NCBI RefSeq assembly: GCF_000657795.2
Contig: NZ_JHEP02000005.1
Location: 186,001 to 250,000, forward strand
DNA from: Bordetella pseudohinzii
GTDB taxonomy: Bacteria; Pseudomonadota; Gammaproteobacteria; Burkholderiales; Burkholderiaceae_B
DNA: 64,000 nt
Direction of reading: 5' to 3'
Under the pieces are notes generated by a model. The model was not told the DNA's origin and did no database searches. It worked only from the letters and a program-made list of their open reading frames with translations. Shown piece by piece: positions 23,550-31,268 of the stretch. Every line of letters starts with the position of its first letter. Positions within the stretch are counted from its first letter, which is position 1. The position numbers and the translations under genes are program-made.

Positions 23550-24196
23550 ACCTCCCCTATGCCCATCGTCCGGCCCGGCTCGCCGCCCTGCGCGCCGCCC
23601 GCCTGATCCCCGTGCTGCGCTACGACAATGCCGCGACGGCGGCCTATGCCGCCGAAGTGGCCGTGGGCGCGGGCTGCGCGACGCTGGAGCTGACCTGGAC
23701 CATTCCCGGCGTCACCGACCTGCTGCGCGCATTGCGCGACAAGCACGGCCCGGCGCTGCTGCTGGGCGTGGGCACGGTGCTCGATGAGGACCAGGCGCGG
23801 CGGGCCCTGGAGGCCGGCGCGGACTACCTGGTCTCGCCCGGCTTCGTGCCCGGCCTGGCCGATATGGCGCACGCCGTGGACGCGCTTTGCCTGCTGGGGG
23901 CGTTCACGCCCTCGGAAGTGATCGCGGCGCGGCGCGAAGGCGCCGATGTGGTCAAGATCTTCCCGGCCGATACCGGCGGGCCGCGCCATCTCGCCGCCCT
24001 GGCCTCGGTGTTTCCCGATGTGCTGTTCTGCCCCACCGGCGGCGTGAGCGCCGGCAATATGGGCGAGTATTTCCGCGCTGGCGCGGCCATGGTGGGCATG
24101 GGCGGCAATCTGTTCGAGAAAACGGCCTTCGCGGCGCGCGACACGGGCGCGCTGACGCGCCAGGTGGCCGAGACCCTGGAGCAGGCCCGTGGCTGA
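23546..24196 (+). CDS. eda: 2-dehydro-3-deoxy-6-phosphogluconate (KDPG) aldolase
   Basis: A 216-residue class I aldolase cleaving KDPG to pyruvate and glyceraldehyde 3-phosphate in the cytoplasm. The N-terminal RLIPVLRYDNAATA, the active-site Glu in TLELTWTIPG, the phosphate site VGTVLDEDQ and the Schiff-base lysine in DVVKIFPAD are in place, as is the CPTGGVS phosphate loop. Length is normal (about 213). KDPGal aldolase is a close relative and cannot be fully excluded. It overlaps the IclR gene by 4 bases and the kinase by 8 bases, a tightly coupled operon. Confidence 0.92.
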   Translation: MNLPYAHRPARLAALRAARLIPVLRYDNAATAAYAAEVAVGAGCATLELTWTIPGVTDLLRALRDKHGPALLLGVGTVLDEDQARRALEAGADYLVSPGFVPGLADMAHAVDALCLLGAFTPSEVIAARREGADVVKIFPADTGGPRHLAALASVFPDVLFCPTGGVSAGNMGEYFRAGAAMVGMGGNLFEKTAFAARDTGALTRQVAETLEQARG

Positions 24197-25115
24197 TTAC
24201 GACATCATCGCCCTGGGCGAAGCGCTGATCGAATTCAACCAGACCGAGCCCGGCCGCGATCAGTACCTGCAGGGCTATGGCGGCGACACCTCCAATGCCG
24301 TCATCGCGGCGGCCCGCGCCGGCGCGCGCTGCGCCTATCTCAGCCGGGTGGGCGGCGACGCTTTTGGCGAGCAGCTGCTGGCGCTGTGGCGCCGCGAGGG
24401 CGTGGACGTGGCCGGCGTCGAGGTGGCGGCGGACGCGCATACCGGCGTCTATTTCGTGCAGCATGGGCCGCAAGGCCATGTGTTCAATTACCTGCGGCGC
24501 GGCTCGGCCGCCAGCCGCATGAGCGCGGCCGGCCTGGCGCGCGGCATGATAGGCCGCGCCCGTTTCCTGCATGTCTCCGGCATCAGCCTGGCGATCAGCG
24601 ATTCGGCCTGCGACACGGTGTTCGCCGCCCTGGAGCACGCCCGCCAGGCCGGCGTGCAGACCAGCCTGGATTCCAATCTGCGCCTGCGGCTCTGGCCGCT
24701 GGCGCGCGCGCGGGCCATCCTGCGCGAGGCCATGGCCGGGGTGGATCTCTTCCTGCCCAGCATGGACGATATGCGCCATCTCACCGGACATGAGGATGCG
24801 GACGCCACGCTGGATTGGATACGCGCCGCCGGCGCCGCCGGCGTGGTGGTGCTCAAGCTGGGCAAGGACGGCGCGGTGCTGGATGATGGCAGCCAGCGCC
24901 TGCGCCTGCCGGGCTGTCCGGTGCGGGCGGTCGACGCCACGGGGGCGGGGGATTGCTTCGCGGGCAATCTGCTGGCGCGCCGCGTCCGGGGCGACAGCTG
25001 GCCAGATGCCGTGGCCTACGCCAACGCGGCCGCGGCCTTGTCCACCCTGGGCTATGGCGCGGTGGATCCCATGCCGCGCCCCGAAGCCGTGTTCGCCCGC
25101 CTGGCGAGTGCATAA
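24189..25115 (+). CDS. kdgK: PfkB-family sugar kinase, probable 2-keto-3-deoxygluconate kinase
   Basis: A 308-residue ribokinase-fold enzyme. The N-terminal ALIEFNQTEPGRDQYLQGYGGDTSN contains the substrate-binding lid and the GGD-N signature of KDG kinases. The C-terminal PfkB signature VDATGAGDCFAGNLLAR holds the catalytic Asp. The start is a GTG overlapping eda by 8 bases. With eda the pathway is KDG to KDPG to pyruvate plus glyceraldehyde 3-phosphate. No KDG permease or uronate isomerase gene lies in the window, so the source of KDG is unknown. Confidence 0.88.
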   Translation: MADYDIIALGEALIEFNQTEPGRDQYLQGYGGDTSNAVIAAARAGARCAYLSRVGGDAFGEQLLALWRREGVDVAGVEVAADAHTGVYFVQHGPQGHVFNYLRRGSAASRMSAAGLARGMIGRARFLHVSGISLAISDSACDTVFAALEHARQAGVQTSLDSNLRLRLWPLARARAILREAMAGVDLFLPSMDDMRHLTGHEDADATLDWIRAAGAAGVVVLKLGKDGAVLDDGSQRLRLPGCPVRAVDATGAGDCFAGNLLARRVRGDSWPDAVAYANAAAALSTLGYGAVDPMPRPEAVFARLASA

Positions 25116-25139
25116 CGGGGACGGAATAGTCGGGCAGGT

Positions 25140-25169
25140 TTGTCCCGCCCGCCCGTTTCGGGCTAGAAT
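25140..25169 (+). promoter_or_regulatory. Sigma70-type promoter of the 42-residue basic protein
   Basis: TTGTCC at 25140-25145 and TAGAAT at 25164-25169 are separated by 18 bases. Transcription would start near 25176 and give a leader of roughly 75 bases before the ATG at 25254. It begins just after the kdgK stop, so the small gene has its own promoter. Confidence 0.6.
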
Positions 25170-25253
25170 TCCGAGTTACCCGAATTTTCGCCGCGCACAG
25201 GTTTGCGGGGCGGCTCGAATCCAACCAAACCGAACCACTAGCGGAGAAACATC

Positions 25254-25382
25254 ATGGCCGAACGCAAGCGCGTGCGTCGCAACACCCTGGAACGCCGTTG
25301 CCTGGGCAAGTCCTTCAAGCGTCTGTTCGTCAACGCTCCCAAGGGCGTTTTCAAGATGCTGGAAAAGATCAAGCGCGTGTAA
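25254..25382 (+). CDS. 42-residue highly basic small protein, function unknown
   Basis: An open frame of 42 codons begins MAERKRVRRNTLERRCLGKS and ends MLEKIKRV. It has 8 Arg and 7 Lys against 3 Glu (net about +12), a single Cys at position 16, and alternating basic and hydrophobic residues that could form an amphipathic helix in the C-terminal half. GGAG lies 9 bases before the ATG. It is a stand-alone unit: a sigma70-like promoter precedes it and a strong terminator follows 50 bases after the stop. The codons are those of a well-expressed GC-rich gene. Basic composition would fit nucleic-acid or ribosome binding. I do not recognise a family. Confidence 0.7.
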   Translation: MAERKRVRRNTLERRCLGKSFKRLFVNAPKGVFKMLEKIKRV

Positions 25383-25432
25383 TCCCACGCGCCGCTCCTG
25401 GCGCGGGCCGCAAGCGGCTTCGCGACGAGCAG

Positions 25433-25475
25433 ACCCCCGAACGCTGGACGCCGATCCAAGCTTCGGGGGTTTTTT
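25433..25475 (+). terminator. Rho-independent terminator after the small basic protein
   Basis: ACCCCCGAA at 25433-25441 pairs perfectly with TTCGGGGGT at 25462-25470 across a 20-base loop, followed by a run of T to 25475. The stem is GC-rich and strong, though the loop is longer than usual. Confidence 0.8.
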
Positions 25476-25633
25476 CATGGCCAAGCCCAAGCGCGCCGGC
25501 CCGGCGCAATGGTGTCAGTGTGTAAGCGCCCGAGGACGGCGGCTGCGGCTTTGTATAGATTCTGAAAGGGGCCACCGGGGACGGGCCGGGGCCGCCACCG
25601 AAAATGCGTCCTGTCATCCAGAGAGGAAGAACG

Positions 25634-26416
25634 ATGAAAAAACTGCTCCTGGTCCCCGTGCTGGCCGCCTTGCTGGCGGCCTGCGCGCCCACAACCCGCG
25701 AAGGATCTTCGCCCATGCCCGCTGCCACTGCCTCCGCTTCCCAGCCCTTGACGGCCTATACCTGGCGCCTGGTGGGCGCCACCGATCCCCGCGGGCAAGC
25801 CGCGCTGCAAACCGGCGTCGAGCGGCCGCTGCGGCTGTCCTTCCGCGGCGATGCCCTGAACATCCAGGGCGGCTGCAACGGCCAGTCCGGCGGCTACCGG
25901 CTGGCCGGCGGCGTGCTCAGCGTGGCCAGGCTGGTCTCCACCATGAAAGCCTGCGAGCCCGCGCTGATGCGCCTGGATGCCGAGGTGGCGCGCCTGTTCA
26001 AGGGCGATATGCGCCTTGCGCAATCGGGCGATGCGGCCGCGCCGCGCCTGCAGCTGACGGCCGCGGACGGCAGCGTTCTGACCTTCGCCGGCGATCCCAC
26101 GCCCGAGACGCGCTATGGCGGCCCGGGCACGACCGTCTTCCTGGAGGTGGCCGCGCAGCGCGTGCAGTGCAACCATCCCTTGATCCCCGATCATCGCTGC
26201 CTGCAGGTGCGCGAGCGCCGCTACAGCGAATCCGGCGTGGCGCTGCCGCCGCAGGAGGACTGGCATCCGCTGTACCAGTCCATCGAGGGCTATACGCATC
26301 ATGACGGCGTGCGCACGGTCTTGCGCGTCAAGCGCTATGACCAGAAAAACCCGCCGGCCGATGCGCCGTCCCAGGTCTATGTGCTGGACATGGTGGTCGA
26401 GCAGCAGGTTCGCTGA
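25634..26416 (+). CDS. META and DUF4377 domain lipoprotein
   Basis: A 260-residue predicted lipoprotein. The signal sequence MKKLLLVPVLAALLAAC ends in a lipobox with Cys17 as the lipidated residue. Residues about 48-155 form a META/HslJ-type domain (YTWRLVGA... with GGCNGQSGGYRLAGG and LVSTMKACEPALM, both hallmark segments). The rest matches DUF4377 (VFLEVAAQRVQCNHPLIPDHRCLQVRER). META proteins such as HslJ are linked to envelope stress and novobiocin resistance; the exact role is unknown. GAGAGGA precedes the ATG. The gene is separated from the upstream operon by a terminator. Confidence 0.88.
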   Translation: MKKLLLVPVLAALLAACAPTTREGSSPMPAATASASQPLTAYTWRLVGATDPRGQAALQTGVERPLRLSFRGDALNIQGGCNGQSGGYRLAGGVLSVARLVSTMKACEPALMRLDAEVARLFKGDMRLAQSGDAAAPRLQLTAADGSVLTFAGDPTPETRYGGPGTTVFLEVAAQRVQCNHPLIPDHRCLQVRERRYSESGVALPPQEDWHPLYQSIEGYTHHDGVRTVLRVKRYDQKNPPADAPSQVYVLDMVVEQQVR

Positions 26417-26491
26417 GGCGGGGCGGCGGAGCGGGTGGCGATAAAATCGCCGCCAGCTCCCGGCCCTCAGCGGCCTCAACCGACCCGCAGC

Positions 26492-28042
26492 ATGACCGAC
26501 TCCACTTCAGATCTGCAGACCCGCGCCGCGCAGGCGTTTTCCTCGGGCGACTACGCCCAGGCCGCGAACCTGCTGTCCGAGGCGCTCGCGGCGGCGCCGC
26601 GGGACGGCGGCCTGCACGGCGCGCTGGGCTATGCGTTCAGCCGCCTGGGCCGCCTGGACGAAGCGGCCGACCGCTTCGACGAGGCGGCGCGGCTGCGGCC
26701 GGCCGATGCCGCGCTCTTGCGCGACGCGGGCGCGGTCAATCGCAAGGCGGGCCGCCTGGAAACCGCGCTGGCCCACTACCGCGCCGCCTACCGGCTGTCC
26801 GCCAATGACGTGGCGCTGCTGGGCCAGGTGGTCGACGTGCTGCAACAGCTGGGCCGCGCCGACCAGGCGCTGACCTTTGTCGACGGGACCCTGGCGCTGG
26901 CGCCGCAGTCCGCGGCGCTGCATTATGTGCGCGGCGTGGCGCTGGGCGCGCTGGCGCGCCGCCGCGAGGAGCGCCAGGCCTACGAGACCGCGCTCAAGCT
27001 CGATCCCCGGCTGGTCGACGCCCACACCAACCTGGGCGTGCTGGCCCGCGATGAACACCGTTTCCAGGACGCTCTGCGGCATTTCAAGCTGGCCCTGGCC
27101 ATCGATCCCGACAATGCCGGCGCGCGCAACAACCGCGCGCAGACCAATCTGCTGCTGGGGCAATATGCCCATGGCTGGCGCGACTATGAATGGCGTTGGC
27201 GCGATGGCGGCCAGACCATGCCTTTCGACGGCGCGCCCTGGCTGGGCGAGCAGCCGCTGGCCGGCAAGACGCTGCTGGTGCATGCCGAGCAGGGCCTGGG
27301 CGATACCCTGCAGTTCAGCCGCTATGTGCCGGCGCTGGCCGCGATGGCGGCGCGCGTGGTGCTGCGCGTGCAGCCGCCCCTGCGCGCCTTGCTGCAGGCC
27401 AATCTGCCCGAGGTCAGCGTCATCGCCGAGGGCGAGCCGCTGCCGGCCTACGACCGCCACGTTCCGCTGTTGAGCCTGCCCTTGGCCCTGGCGCGCGCCG
27501 AACCTTGGCCGCTGGCGCGCCGCATGCAGCCCCGGCCGGAAGCGAAGGCGGCCTGGGCGGACCGGCTGGACCAGGTCTTCGACGGCCCGGCCCGCCCGCG
27601 CATCGGCCTGTGCTGGTCGGGCAGCGCCACGCATCTGGATGACCGCAACCGCTCCATTGCCTTCGCGCTGCTGGCGCCCTTGCTGCGGGCGCCCTGCGAT
27701 TTCGTCTGTGTGCAGAAAGACGTGCGTCCCGCCGATCTCCAGGCCATCGACGCCTGGCGCGGCGGCGGGGCGGCTGGCCGCCTGTACCTGGCGCCGCTCG
27801 CGGATTTCGACGATACCGCCGGCTTGATGGCCAATCTCGACCGCCTCATCAGCGTCGATAGCGCGCCCGCCCACCTGGCCGGTTCCATGGAGATCCCCAC
27901 CTGGCTGCTGCTGCCCGCCATGCCGGATTGGCGCTGGCAGCTGCAGCGCGCCGACACGCCCTGGTACGCCTCGGTCGAACTCCTGCGCGCGGGCCAGGGA
28001 TGGCCGGCCGTGCTCGACGGCCTGCGCCAGCGTCTGGCCTAG
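26492..28042 (+). CDS. TPR protein with a GT9/GT41-like C-terminal glycosyltransferase fold
   Basis: A 516-residue protein with six or more tetratricopeptide repeats over residues about 5-235 (for example LNEAALRL-type helices ending ALAIDPDNAGARNN). The C-terminal domain contains LLVHAEQGLGDTLQFSRYVP, RIGLCWSGS and VDSAPAHLAGS. These are the motifs of the nucleotide-sugar site in the heptosyltransferase-like half of such proteins. There is no signal peptide, so it acts in the cytoplasm. Many proteins of this kind sit beside flagellin or surface protein genes; none is next to it here. The acceptor is unknown. The ATG at 26492 was chosen since upstream codons give Pro-rich non-family sequence. 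Confidence 0.82.
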   Translation: MTDSTSDLQTRAAQAFSSGDYAQAANLLSEALAAAPRDGGLHGALGYAFSRLGRLDEAADRFDEAARLRPADAALLRDAGAVNRKAGRLETALAHYRAAYRLSANDVALLGQVVDVLQQLGRADQALTFVDGTLALAPQSAALHYVRGVALGALARRREERQAYETALKLDPRLVDAHTNLGVLARDEHRFQDALRHFKLALAIDPDNAGARNNRAQTNLLLGQYAHGWRDYEWRWRDGGQTMPFDGAPWLGEQPLAGKTLLVHAEQGLGDTLQFSRYVPALAAMAARVVLRVQPPLRALLQANLPEVSVIAEGEPLPAYDRHVPLLSLPLALARAEPWPLARRMQPRPEAKAAWADRLDQVFDGPARPRIGLCWSGSATHLDDRNRSIAFALLAPLLRAPCDFVCVQKDVRPADLQAIDAWRGGGAAGRLYLAPLADFDDTAGLMANLDRLISVDSAPAHLAGSMEIPTWLLLPAMPDWRWQLQRADTPWYASVELLRAGQGWPAVLDGLRQRLA

Positions 28043-28055
28043 CGTCCAGGCGTCT

Positions 28056-29021
28056 TTACTTCAGCAGGCAGGCCGCATCCTGCTGGCCGAGTTTGTTCTG
28101 CGCCAGCCAGGCCTGGGTCTGCGCCGCGCCGGCCTGGTTCAGGGCGGCCATGATCCCGGCCGCCGGCGCGGTGTTCAGCGTCATCTTGTTCGCGCGCATA
28201 TTGGCGTAGTTCTCGCTGATGCGCTGTTCGACGCCGGCCCAGGCCTGGGCCGAGACCTGTTGGGCGGCCTGGGAGAGCGCCGCCTGCTGGGCCGGCGCGA
28301 GGCCGGCCCAGGTCTTTTCATTGATGAGGGTGTAGCTCAAGGGGATGGAGTAGCTCACCGCCGTGAAGTTGGGCAACTGGTCCCAGAGCTTGCGGCCCGC
28401 GCCGCCATCGCCCGAGGTGAGCACGGCATTGACCTCGCCGGCGGCCAGCTTCTGGGCCAGGGCCGAATAGGGCAGCTCCACGCTTTGCGCGCCCAGGCGC
28501 TCGAACACGGCCTTGCTGGTCGCGTCGTAGGTGCGGATCTTCAGGGCCTTGATGTCGGCCTCGCTTTGCAGCGGCTTGACCGACCAGATGCCCGAGGGCG
28601 GCCAGGGCGTGACATAGAGCAGGCGCGCGCCCAGCTTCTGCGCATGCGCCTCTAGCGCGCCGCGCATGCAATCGTATTGCGCCCGGGCCTGCTTGAAGTC
28701 GCGCGCGGCAAAGGGCAGGGAGGTCAGCAGAAAGAGCGAATCGCGGTTGCCGACGATGCCGCCGAACAGCGTGCCCATCTGCGTTTTGCCGCTGGTCACG
28801 GCGTCGATCTGCTCCACGCCCTTGAAGGGGTTGTCTTTCTCCTGCAGCGGGCGGATCGCCAGCTTGCCCTGCGACAGCGTCTTGACCGCGTCGGCGAACT
28901 GCAGATCGGTGGCCGCCGTGATGGAGGTGGCCGGATATTCGTTGATGAGGTCCAGCGTGGTCTGCGCCTGGACGGAGGCGCAGGCCAGGCAGAGCAAGGC
29001 GACGGCCTGAAGACGGAACAT
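28056..29021 (-). CDS. TRAP-type C4-dicarboxylate-like periplasmic binding protein (DctP family)
   Basis: A 321-residue extracytoplasmic receptor. A signal peptide (LQAVALLCLACASVQA) precedes TTLDLINEYPATS. The conserved core AADIKALKIRTYDATSKAVFERLGAQSVELPYSALAQKL with the carboxylate-binding Arg in KIRTYD is diagnostic of the family. No DctQ/DctM membrane subunits lie in the window, so it is an orphan receptor here or works with a distant pair. It follows dmlA on the same strand by 81 bases, with a hairpin between. The neighbourhood suggests a hydroxy-dicarboxylate such as malate or tartrate. Confidence 0.88.
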   Translation of the reverse strand: MFRLQAVALLCLACASVQAQTTLDLINEYPATSITAATDLQFADAVKTLSQGKLAIRPLQEKDNPFKGVEQIDAVTSGKTQMGTLFGGIVGNRDSLFLLTSLPFAARDFKQARAQYDCMRGALEAHAQKLGARLLYVTPWPPSGIWSVKPLQSEADIKALKIRTYDATSKAVFERLGAQSVELPYSALAQKLAAGEVNAVLTSGDGGAGRKLWDQLPNFTAVSYSIPLSYTLINEKTWAGLAPAQQAALSQAAQQVSAQAWAGVEQRISENYANMRANKMTLNTAPAAGIMAALNQAGAAQTQAWLAQNKLGQQDAACLLK

Positions 29022-29055
29022 GGGTATACCCCTGGGATGATCGTCCTAGGCTTTT

Positions 29056-29081
29056 ACTGCCGCGCCGTCATGCGCGGCAGT
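29056..29081. repeat. Intercistronic hairpin between dmlA and the TRAP binding protein
   Basis: A perfect 10-bp stem (ACTGCCGCGC/GCGCGGCAGT) with a 6-base loop. In the minus-strand transcript it is followed by AAAAG and not U, so it is not a classical terminator. It may stabilise or separate parts of the dmlA-dctP message. Confidence 0.6.
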
Positions 29082-29102
29082 TGGGGAAAACGCGCAGCGC
29101 CC

Positions 29103-30179
29103 TCAGTGTCCGGCTTCGATGTGCGCCGCGATGGCCTGGCCGATGTCCGCCGTGCGCGCCTGGCCGCCCAGGTCGGGCGTGCGCGGGCCGTCCTTCAGAC
29201 AGTGCTCGATGGCGCGCAGGATGGCGTCATGCGCCTCCTGGCTGCCGAGGAATTGCAGCATCAGCGCGCCCGACCAGATCATGGCGATGGGATTGGCGAT
29301 GCCTTGTCCATAGATGTCCGGCGCGGAACCATGCACCGGCTCGAACAGCGAGGGAAAGCGGCGCTCCGGGTTGAGGTTGGCCGACGGCGCGATGCCGATG
29401 GTGCCGGCGCAGGCCGGGCCCAGGTCGGAGAGGATGTCGCCGAACAGATTGGAGGCCACCACCACATCGAAACGCTGCGGCTGCAGCACGAAGCGCGCGG
29501 CCAGGATATCGATGTGCTGCTTGTCGGTGCTGACCTCGGGATAGTGGGCGGCCATGGCGTCGGCGCGCTCGTCCCACCAGGGCATGCTGATGGCGATGCC
29601 ATTGCTCTTGGTGGCCACCGTCAGGTGCTTGCGTTCGCGGCGCTGGGCCAGATCGAAGGCAAAGCGCATGACGCGGTCGGTGCCGTGGCGCGTGAAGACC
29701 GATTCCTGGATCACGATCTCGCGGTCCGTGTCGGCAAACAGGCGGCCGCCCAGATTGGTGTACTCGCCCTCGGTGTTCTCGCGCACGATGAAGAAATCGA
29801 TGTCGCCGGCGCGGCGGCCCGCCAGCGGGCAGGGCACGCCCTCGAACAGGCGCACATGGCGCAGGTTGATGTATTGGTCGAATTCGCGGCGGAATTTCAG
29901 CAGCGAACCCCAGAGCGATACATGGTCGGGCACGGTCGCCGGCCAGCCCACCGCGCCGAAAAAGATCGCGTCATAGTCTTGCAGCTGCGCTTTCCAGTCC
30001 GGCGGCATCATCTCGCCGTGGCGCGCGTAGTAATCGCAATTGGCCCAGTCGAAATGGTCGATCTGCAGCGGGAGATGGAAGCGGCGGGCGGCGGCCTGCA
30101 CGGCGCGCAGGCCTTCGGGCATCACTTCATTGCCGATGCCGTCGCCGGCGATGGCGGCGATCTTGAATACTTGGGTCAT
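29103..30179 (-). CDS. dmlA: D-malate/tartrate dehydrogenase (decarboxylating)
   Basis: A 358-residue NAD-dependent beta-decarboxylating dehydrogenase of the isopropylmalate/tartrate dehydrogenase family. It converts D-malate to pyruvate and CO2 and may also act on L-tartrate or isopropylmalate. AIAGDGIGNEV, SLWGSLLKFRREFDQYINLR, FFIVRENTEGEY and NLFGDILSDLGPA with EPVHGSAPDI are in order, and the whole sequence closely follows E. coli DmlA (361). The ATG at 30179 was chosen over an upstream open stretch because it puts the glycine loop at the N-terminus. The divergent LysR gene matches the DmlR/DmlA arrangement. Confidence 0.92.
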   Translation of the reverse strand: MTQVFKIAAIAGDGIGNEVMPEGLRAVQAAARRFHLPLQIDHFDWANCDYYARHGEMMPPDWKAQLQDYDAIFFGAVGWPATVPDHVSLWGSLLKFRREFDQYINLRHVRLFEGVPCPLAGRRAGDIDFFIVRENTEGEYTNLGGRLFADTDREIVIQESVFTRHGTDRVMRFAFDLAQRRERKHLTVATKSNGIAISMPWWDERADAMAAHYPEVSTDKQHIDILAARFVLQPQRFDVVVASNLFGDILSDLGPACAGTIGIAPSANLNPERRFPSLFEPVHGSAPDIYGQGIANPIAMIWSGALMLQFLGSQEAHDAILRAIEHCLKDGPRTPDLGGQARTADIGQAIAAHIEAGH

Positions 30180-30216
30180 GGTTGGGCTGCTGCGAAAAAG
30201 CACCCATGCTAGGGCC

Positions 30217-30238
30217 TGCATGATCCATATACAATGCA
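30217..30238. promoter_or_regulatory. Candidate DmlR operator between dmlA and dmlR
   Basis: TGCAT, 12 bases, ATGCA form an interrupted inverted repeat inside the 88-base divergent gap. The size and position suit a LysR binding site, with 30 bases to the dmlR start and 38 to dmlA. No footprint knowledge is used; this is pattern and position only. Confidence 0.45.
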
Positions 30239-30267
30239 TCAATCTGTGAAATGACTATGCACGAAAC

Positions 30268-31197
30268 ATGAATAATGACGTGCTGCCGGCCGATCTGCGG
30301 GTGTTCTGCGCCGTGGCGCGGGCCTCCAGCTTTTCCGCCGCCGCCGAGGCCCTGGGCATGTCGCCCGCCTATGTCACCAAGCGCATACGCCTGCTGGAAA
30401 CCAGCCTGGGCACGCCGCTGTTTCATCGCAACACGCGCCGCGTGGTGATCAGCGAGGCCGGCGAGCGGGTCTACCACTGGGCCCAGCGCATCCTGGATGA
30501 TGTCGATCATCTGGTCGAAGAGGCCGGCATCACGCGGCGGGAGCCGCGCGGCCTCTTGCGGGTTTGCAGCAGTTTCGGCTATGGGCGCCGCGTGGTCGCG
30601 CCGGCGCTGTCGGCCTTCGTGGCGCGCCATCCCGCCGTGCAGGTGCGCTTGGAGGTCTTCGACCGCCTGGTCGATGTCGCGGCCGAAGGCTATGACCTGG
30701 ACGTGCGCGTGGGCGATGACATCGCCCCGCACCTGATCGCGCGCAAGCTCGCCGACAATCACCGCCTGCTCTGCGCCGCGCCCGCCTATCTGGCCCGCCG
30801 CGGCACGCCGCGCAGCCTGGCCGAACTGGCCGCGCATGACTGCCTCGTCATCAAGGAGCGCGACCATCCCTTCGGCGTCTGGCGCCTGCATCGCGGGCAG
30901 CGCGAGCATACGGTCAAAGTGCGCGGGCCCTTGTCGGCCAACAACGGCGAAATGGCCGTGCAATGGGCCGTGGACGGGCGCGGCATCATCCTGCGCTCGA
31001 CCTGGGACGTGCAGCCGCTGATCGACGCGGGCAAGCTCGTTCCCATCCTGCCGCAATACCGCCAGACCGCCAATGTCTGGGCCGTCTACCCGGCGCGCCT
31101 GAACGCCTCGGCCAAAGTCCGCGCCTGCGTGGAGTTTCTGGCCGGACATATCGTTGCCGGGCTGCCGGACAGCGCCCGCGGCGGGCCAGGGGCCTAG
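30268..31197 (+). CDS. dmlR: LysR-family regulator, probable DmlR
   Basis: A 309-residue LysR regulator. The winged HTH is ADLRVFCAVARASSFSAAAEALGMSPAYVTKRI, split into two helices, and the AYVTKRIRLLE recognition region is typical of the DmlR/TtuA subgroup rather than the common SQPAVS type. The effector domain from residue 90 includes YDLDVRVGDD and the C-terminal LIDAGKLVPILPQYRQTANVWAVYP. It is divergent from dmlA, as in E. coli, where DmlR activates dmlA with malate. D-malate or tartrate induction is inferred. Confidence 0.88.
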   Translation: MNNDVLPADLRVFCAVARASSFSAAAEALGMSPAYVTKRIRLLETSLGTPLFHRNTRRVVISEAGERVYHWAQRILDDVDHLVEEAGITRREPRGLLRVCSSFGYGRRVVAPALSAFVARHPAVQVRLEVFDRLVDVAAEGYDLDVRVGDDIAPHLIARKLADNHRLLCAAPAYLARRGTPRSLAELAAHDCLVIKERDHPFGVWRLHRGQREHTVKVRGPLSANNGEMAVQWAVDGRGIILRSTWDVQPLIDAGKLVPILPQYRQTANVWAVYPARLNASAKVRACVEFLAGHIVAGLPDSARGGPGA

Positions 31198-31268
31198 CGC
31201 AACGGCCGCATGCCGCCCGGGCCGGAAACGGCGACAATGGGCCTTCCGTCCTCGACCCGCCGCCGCCG

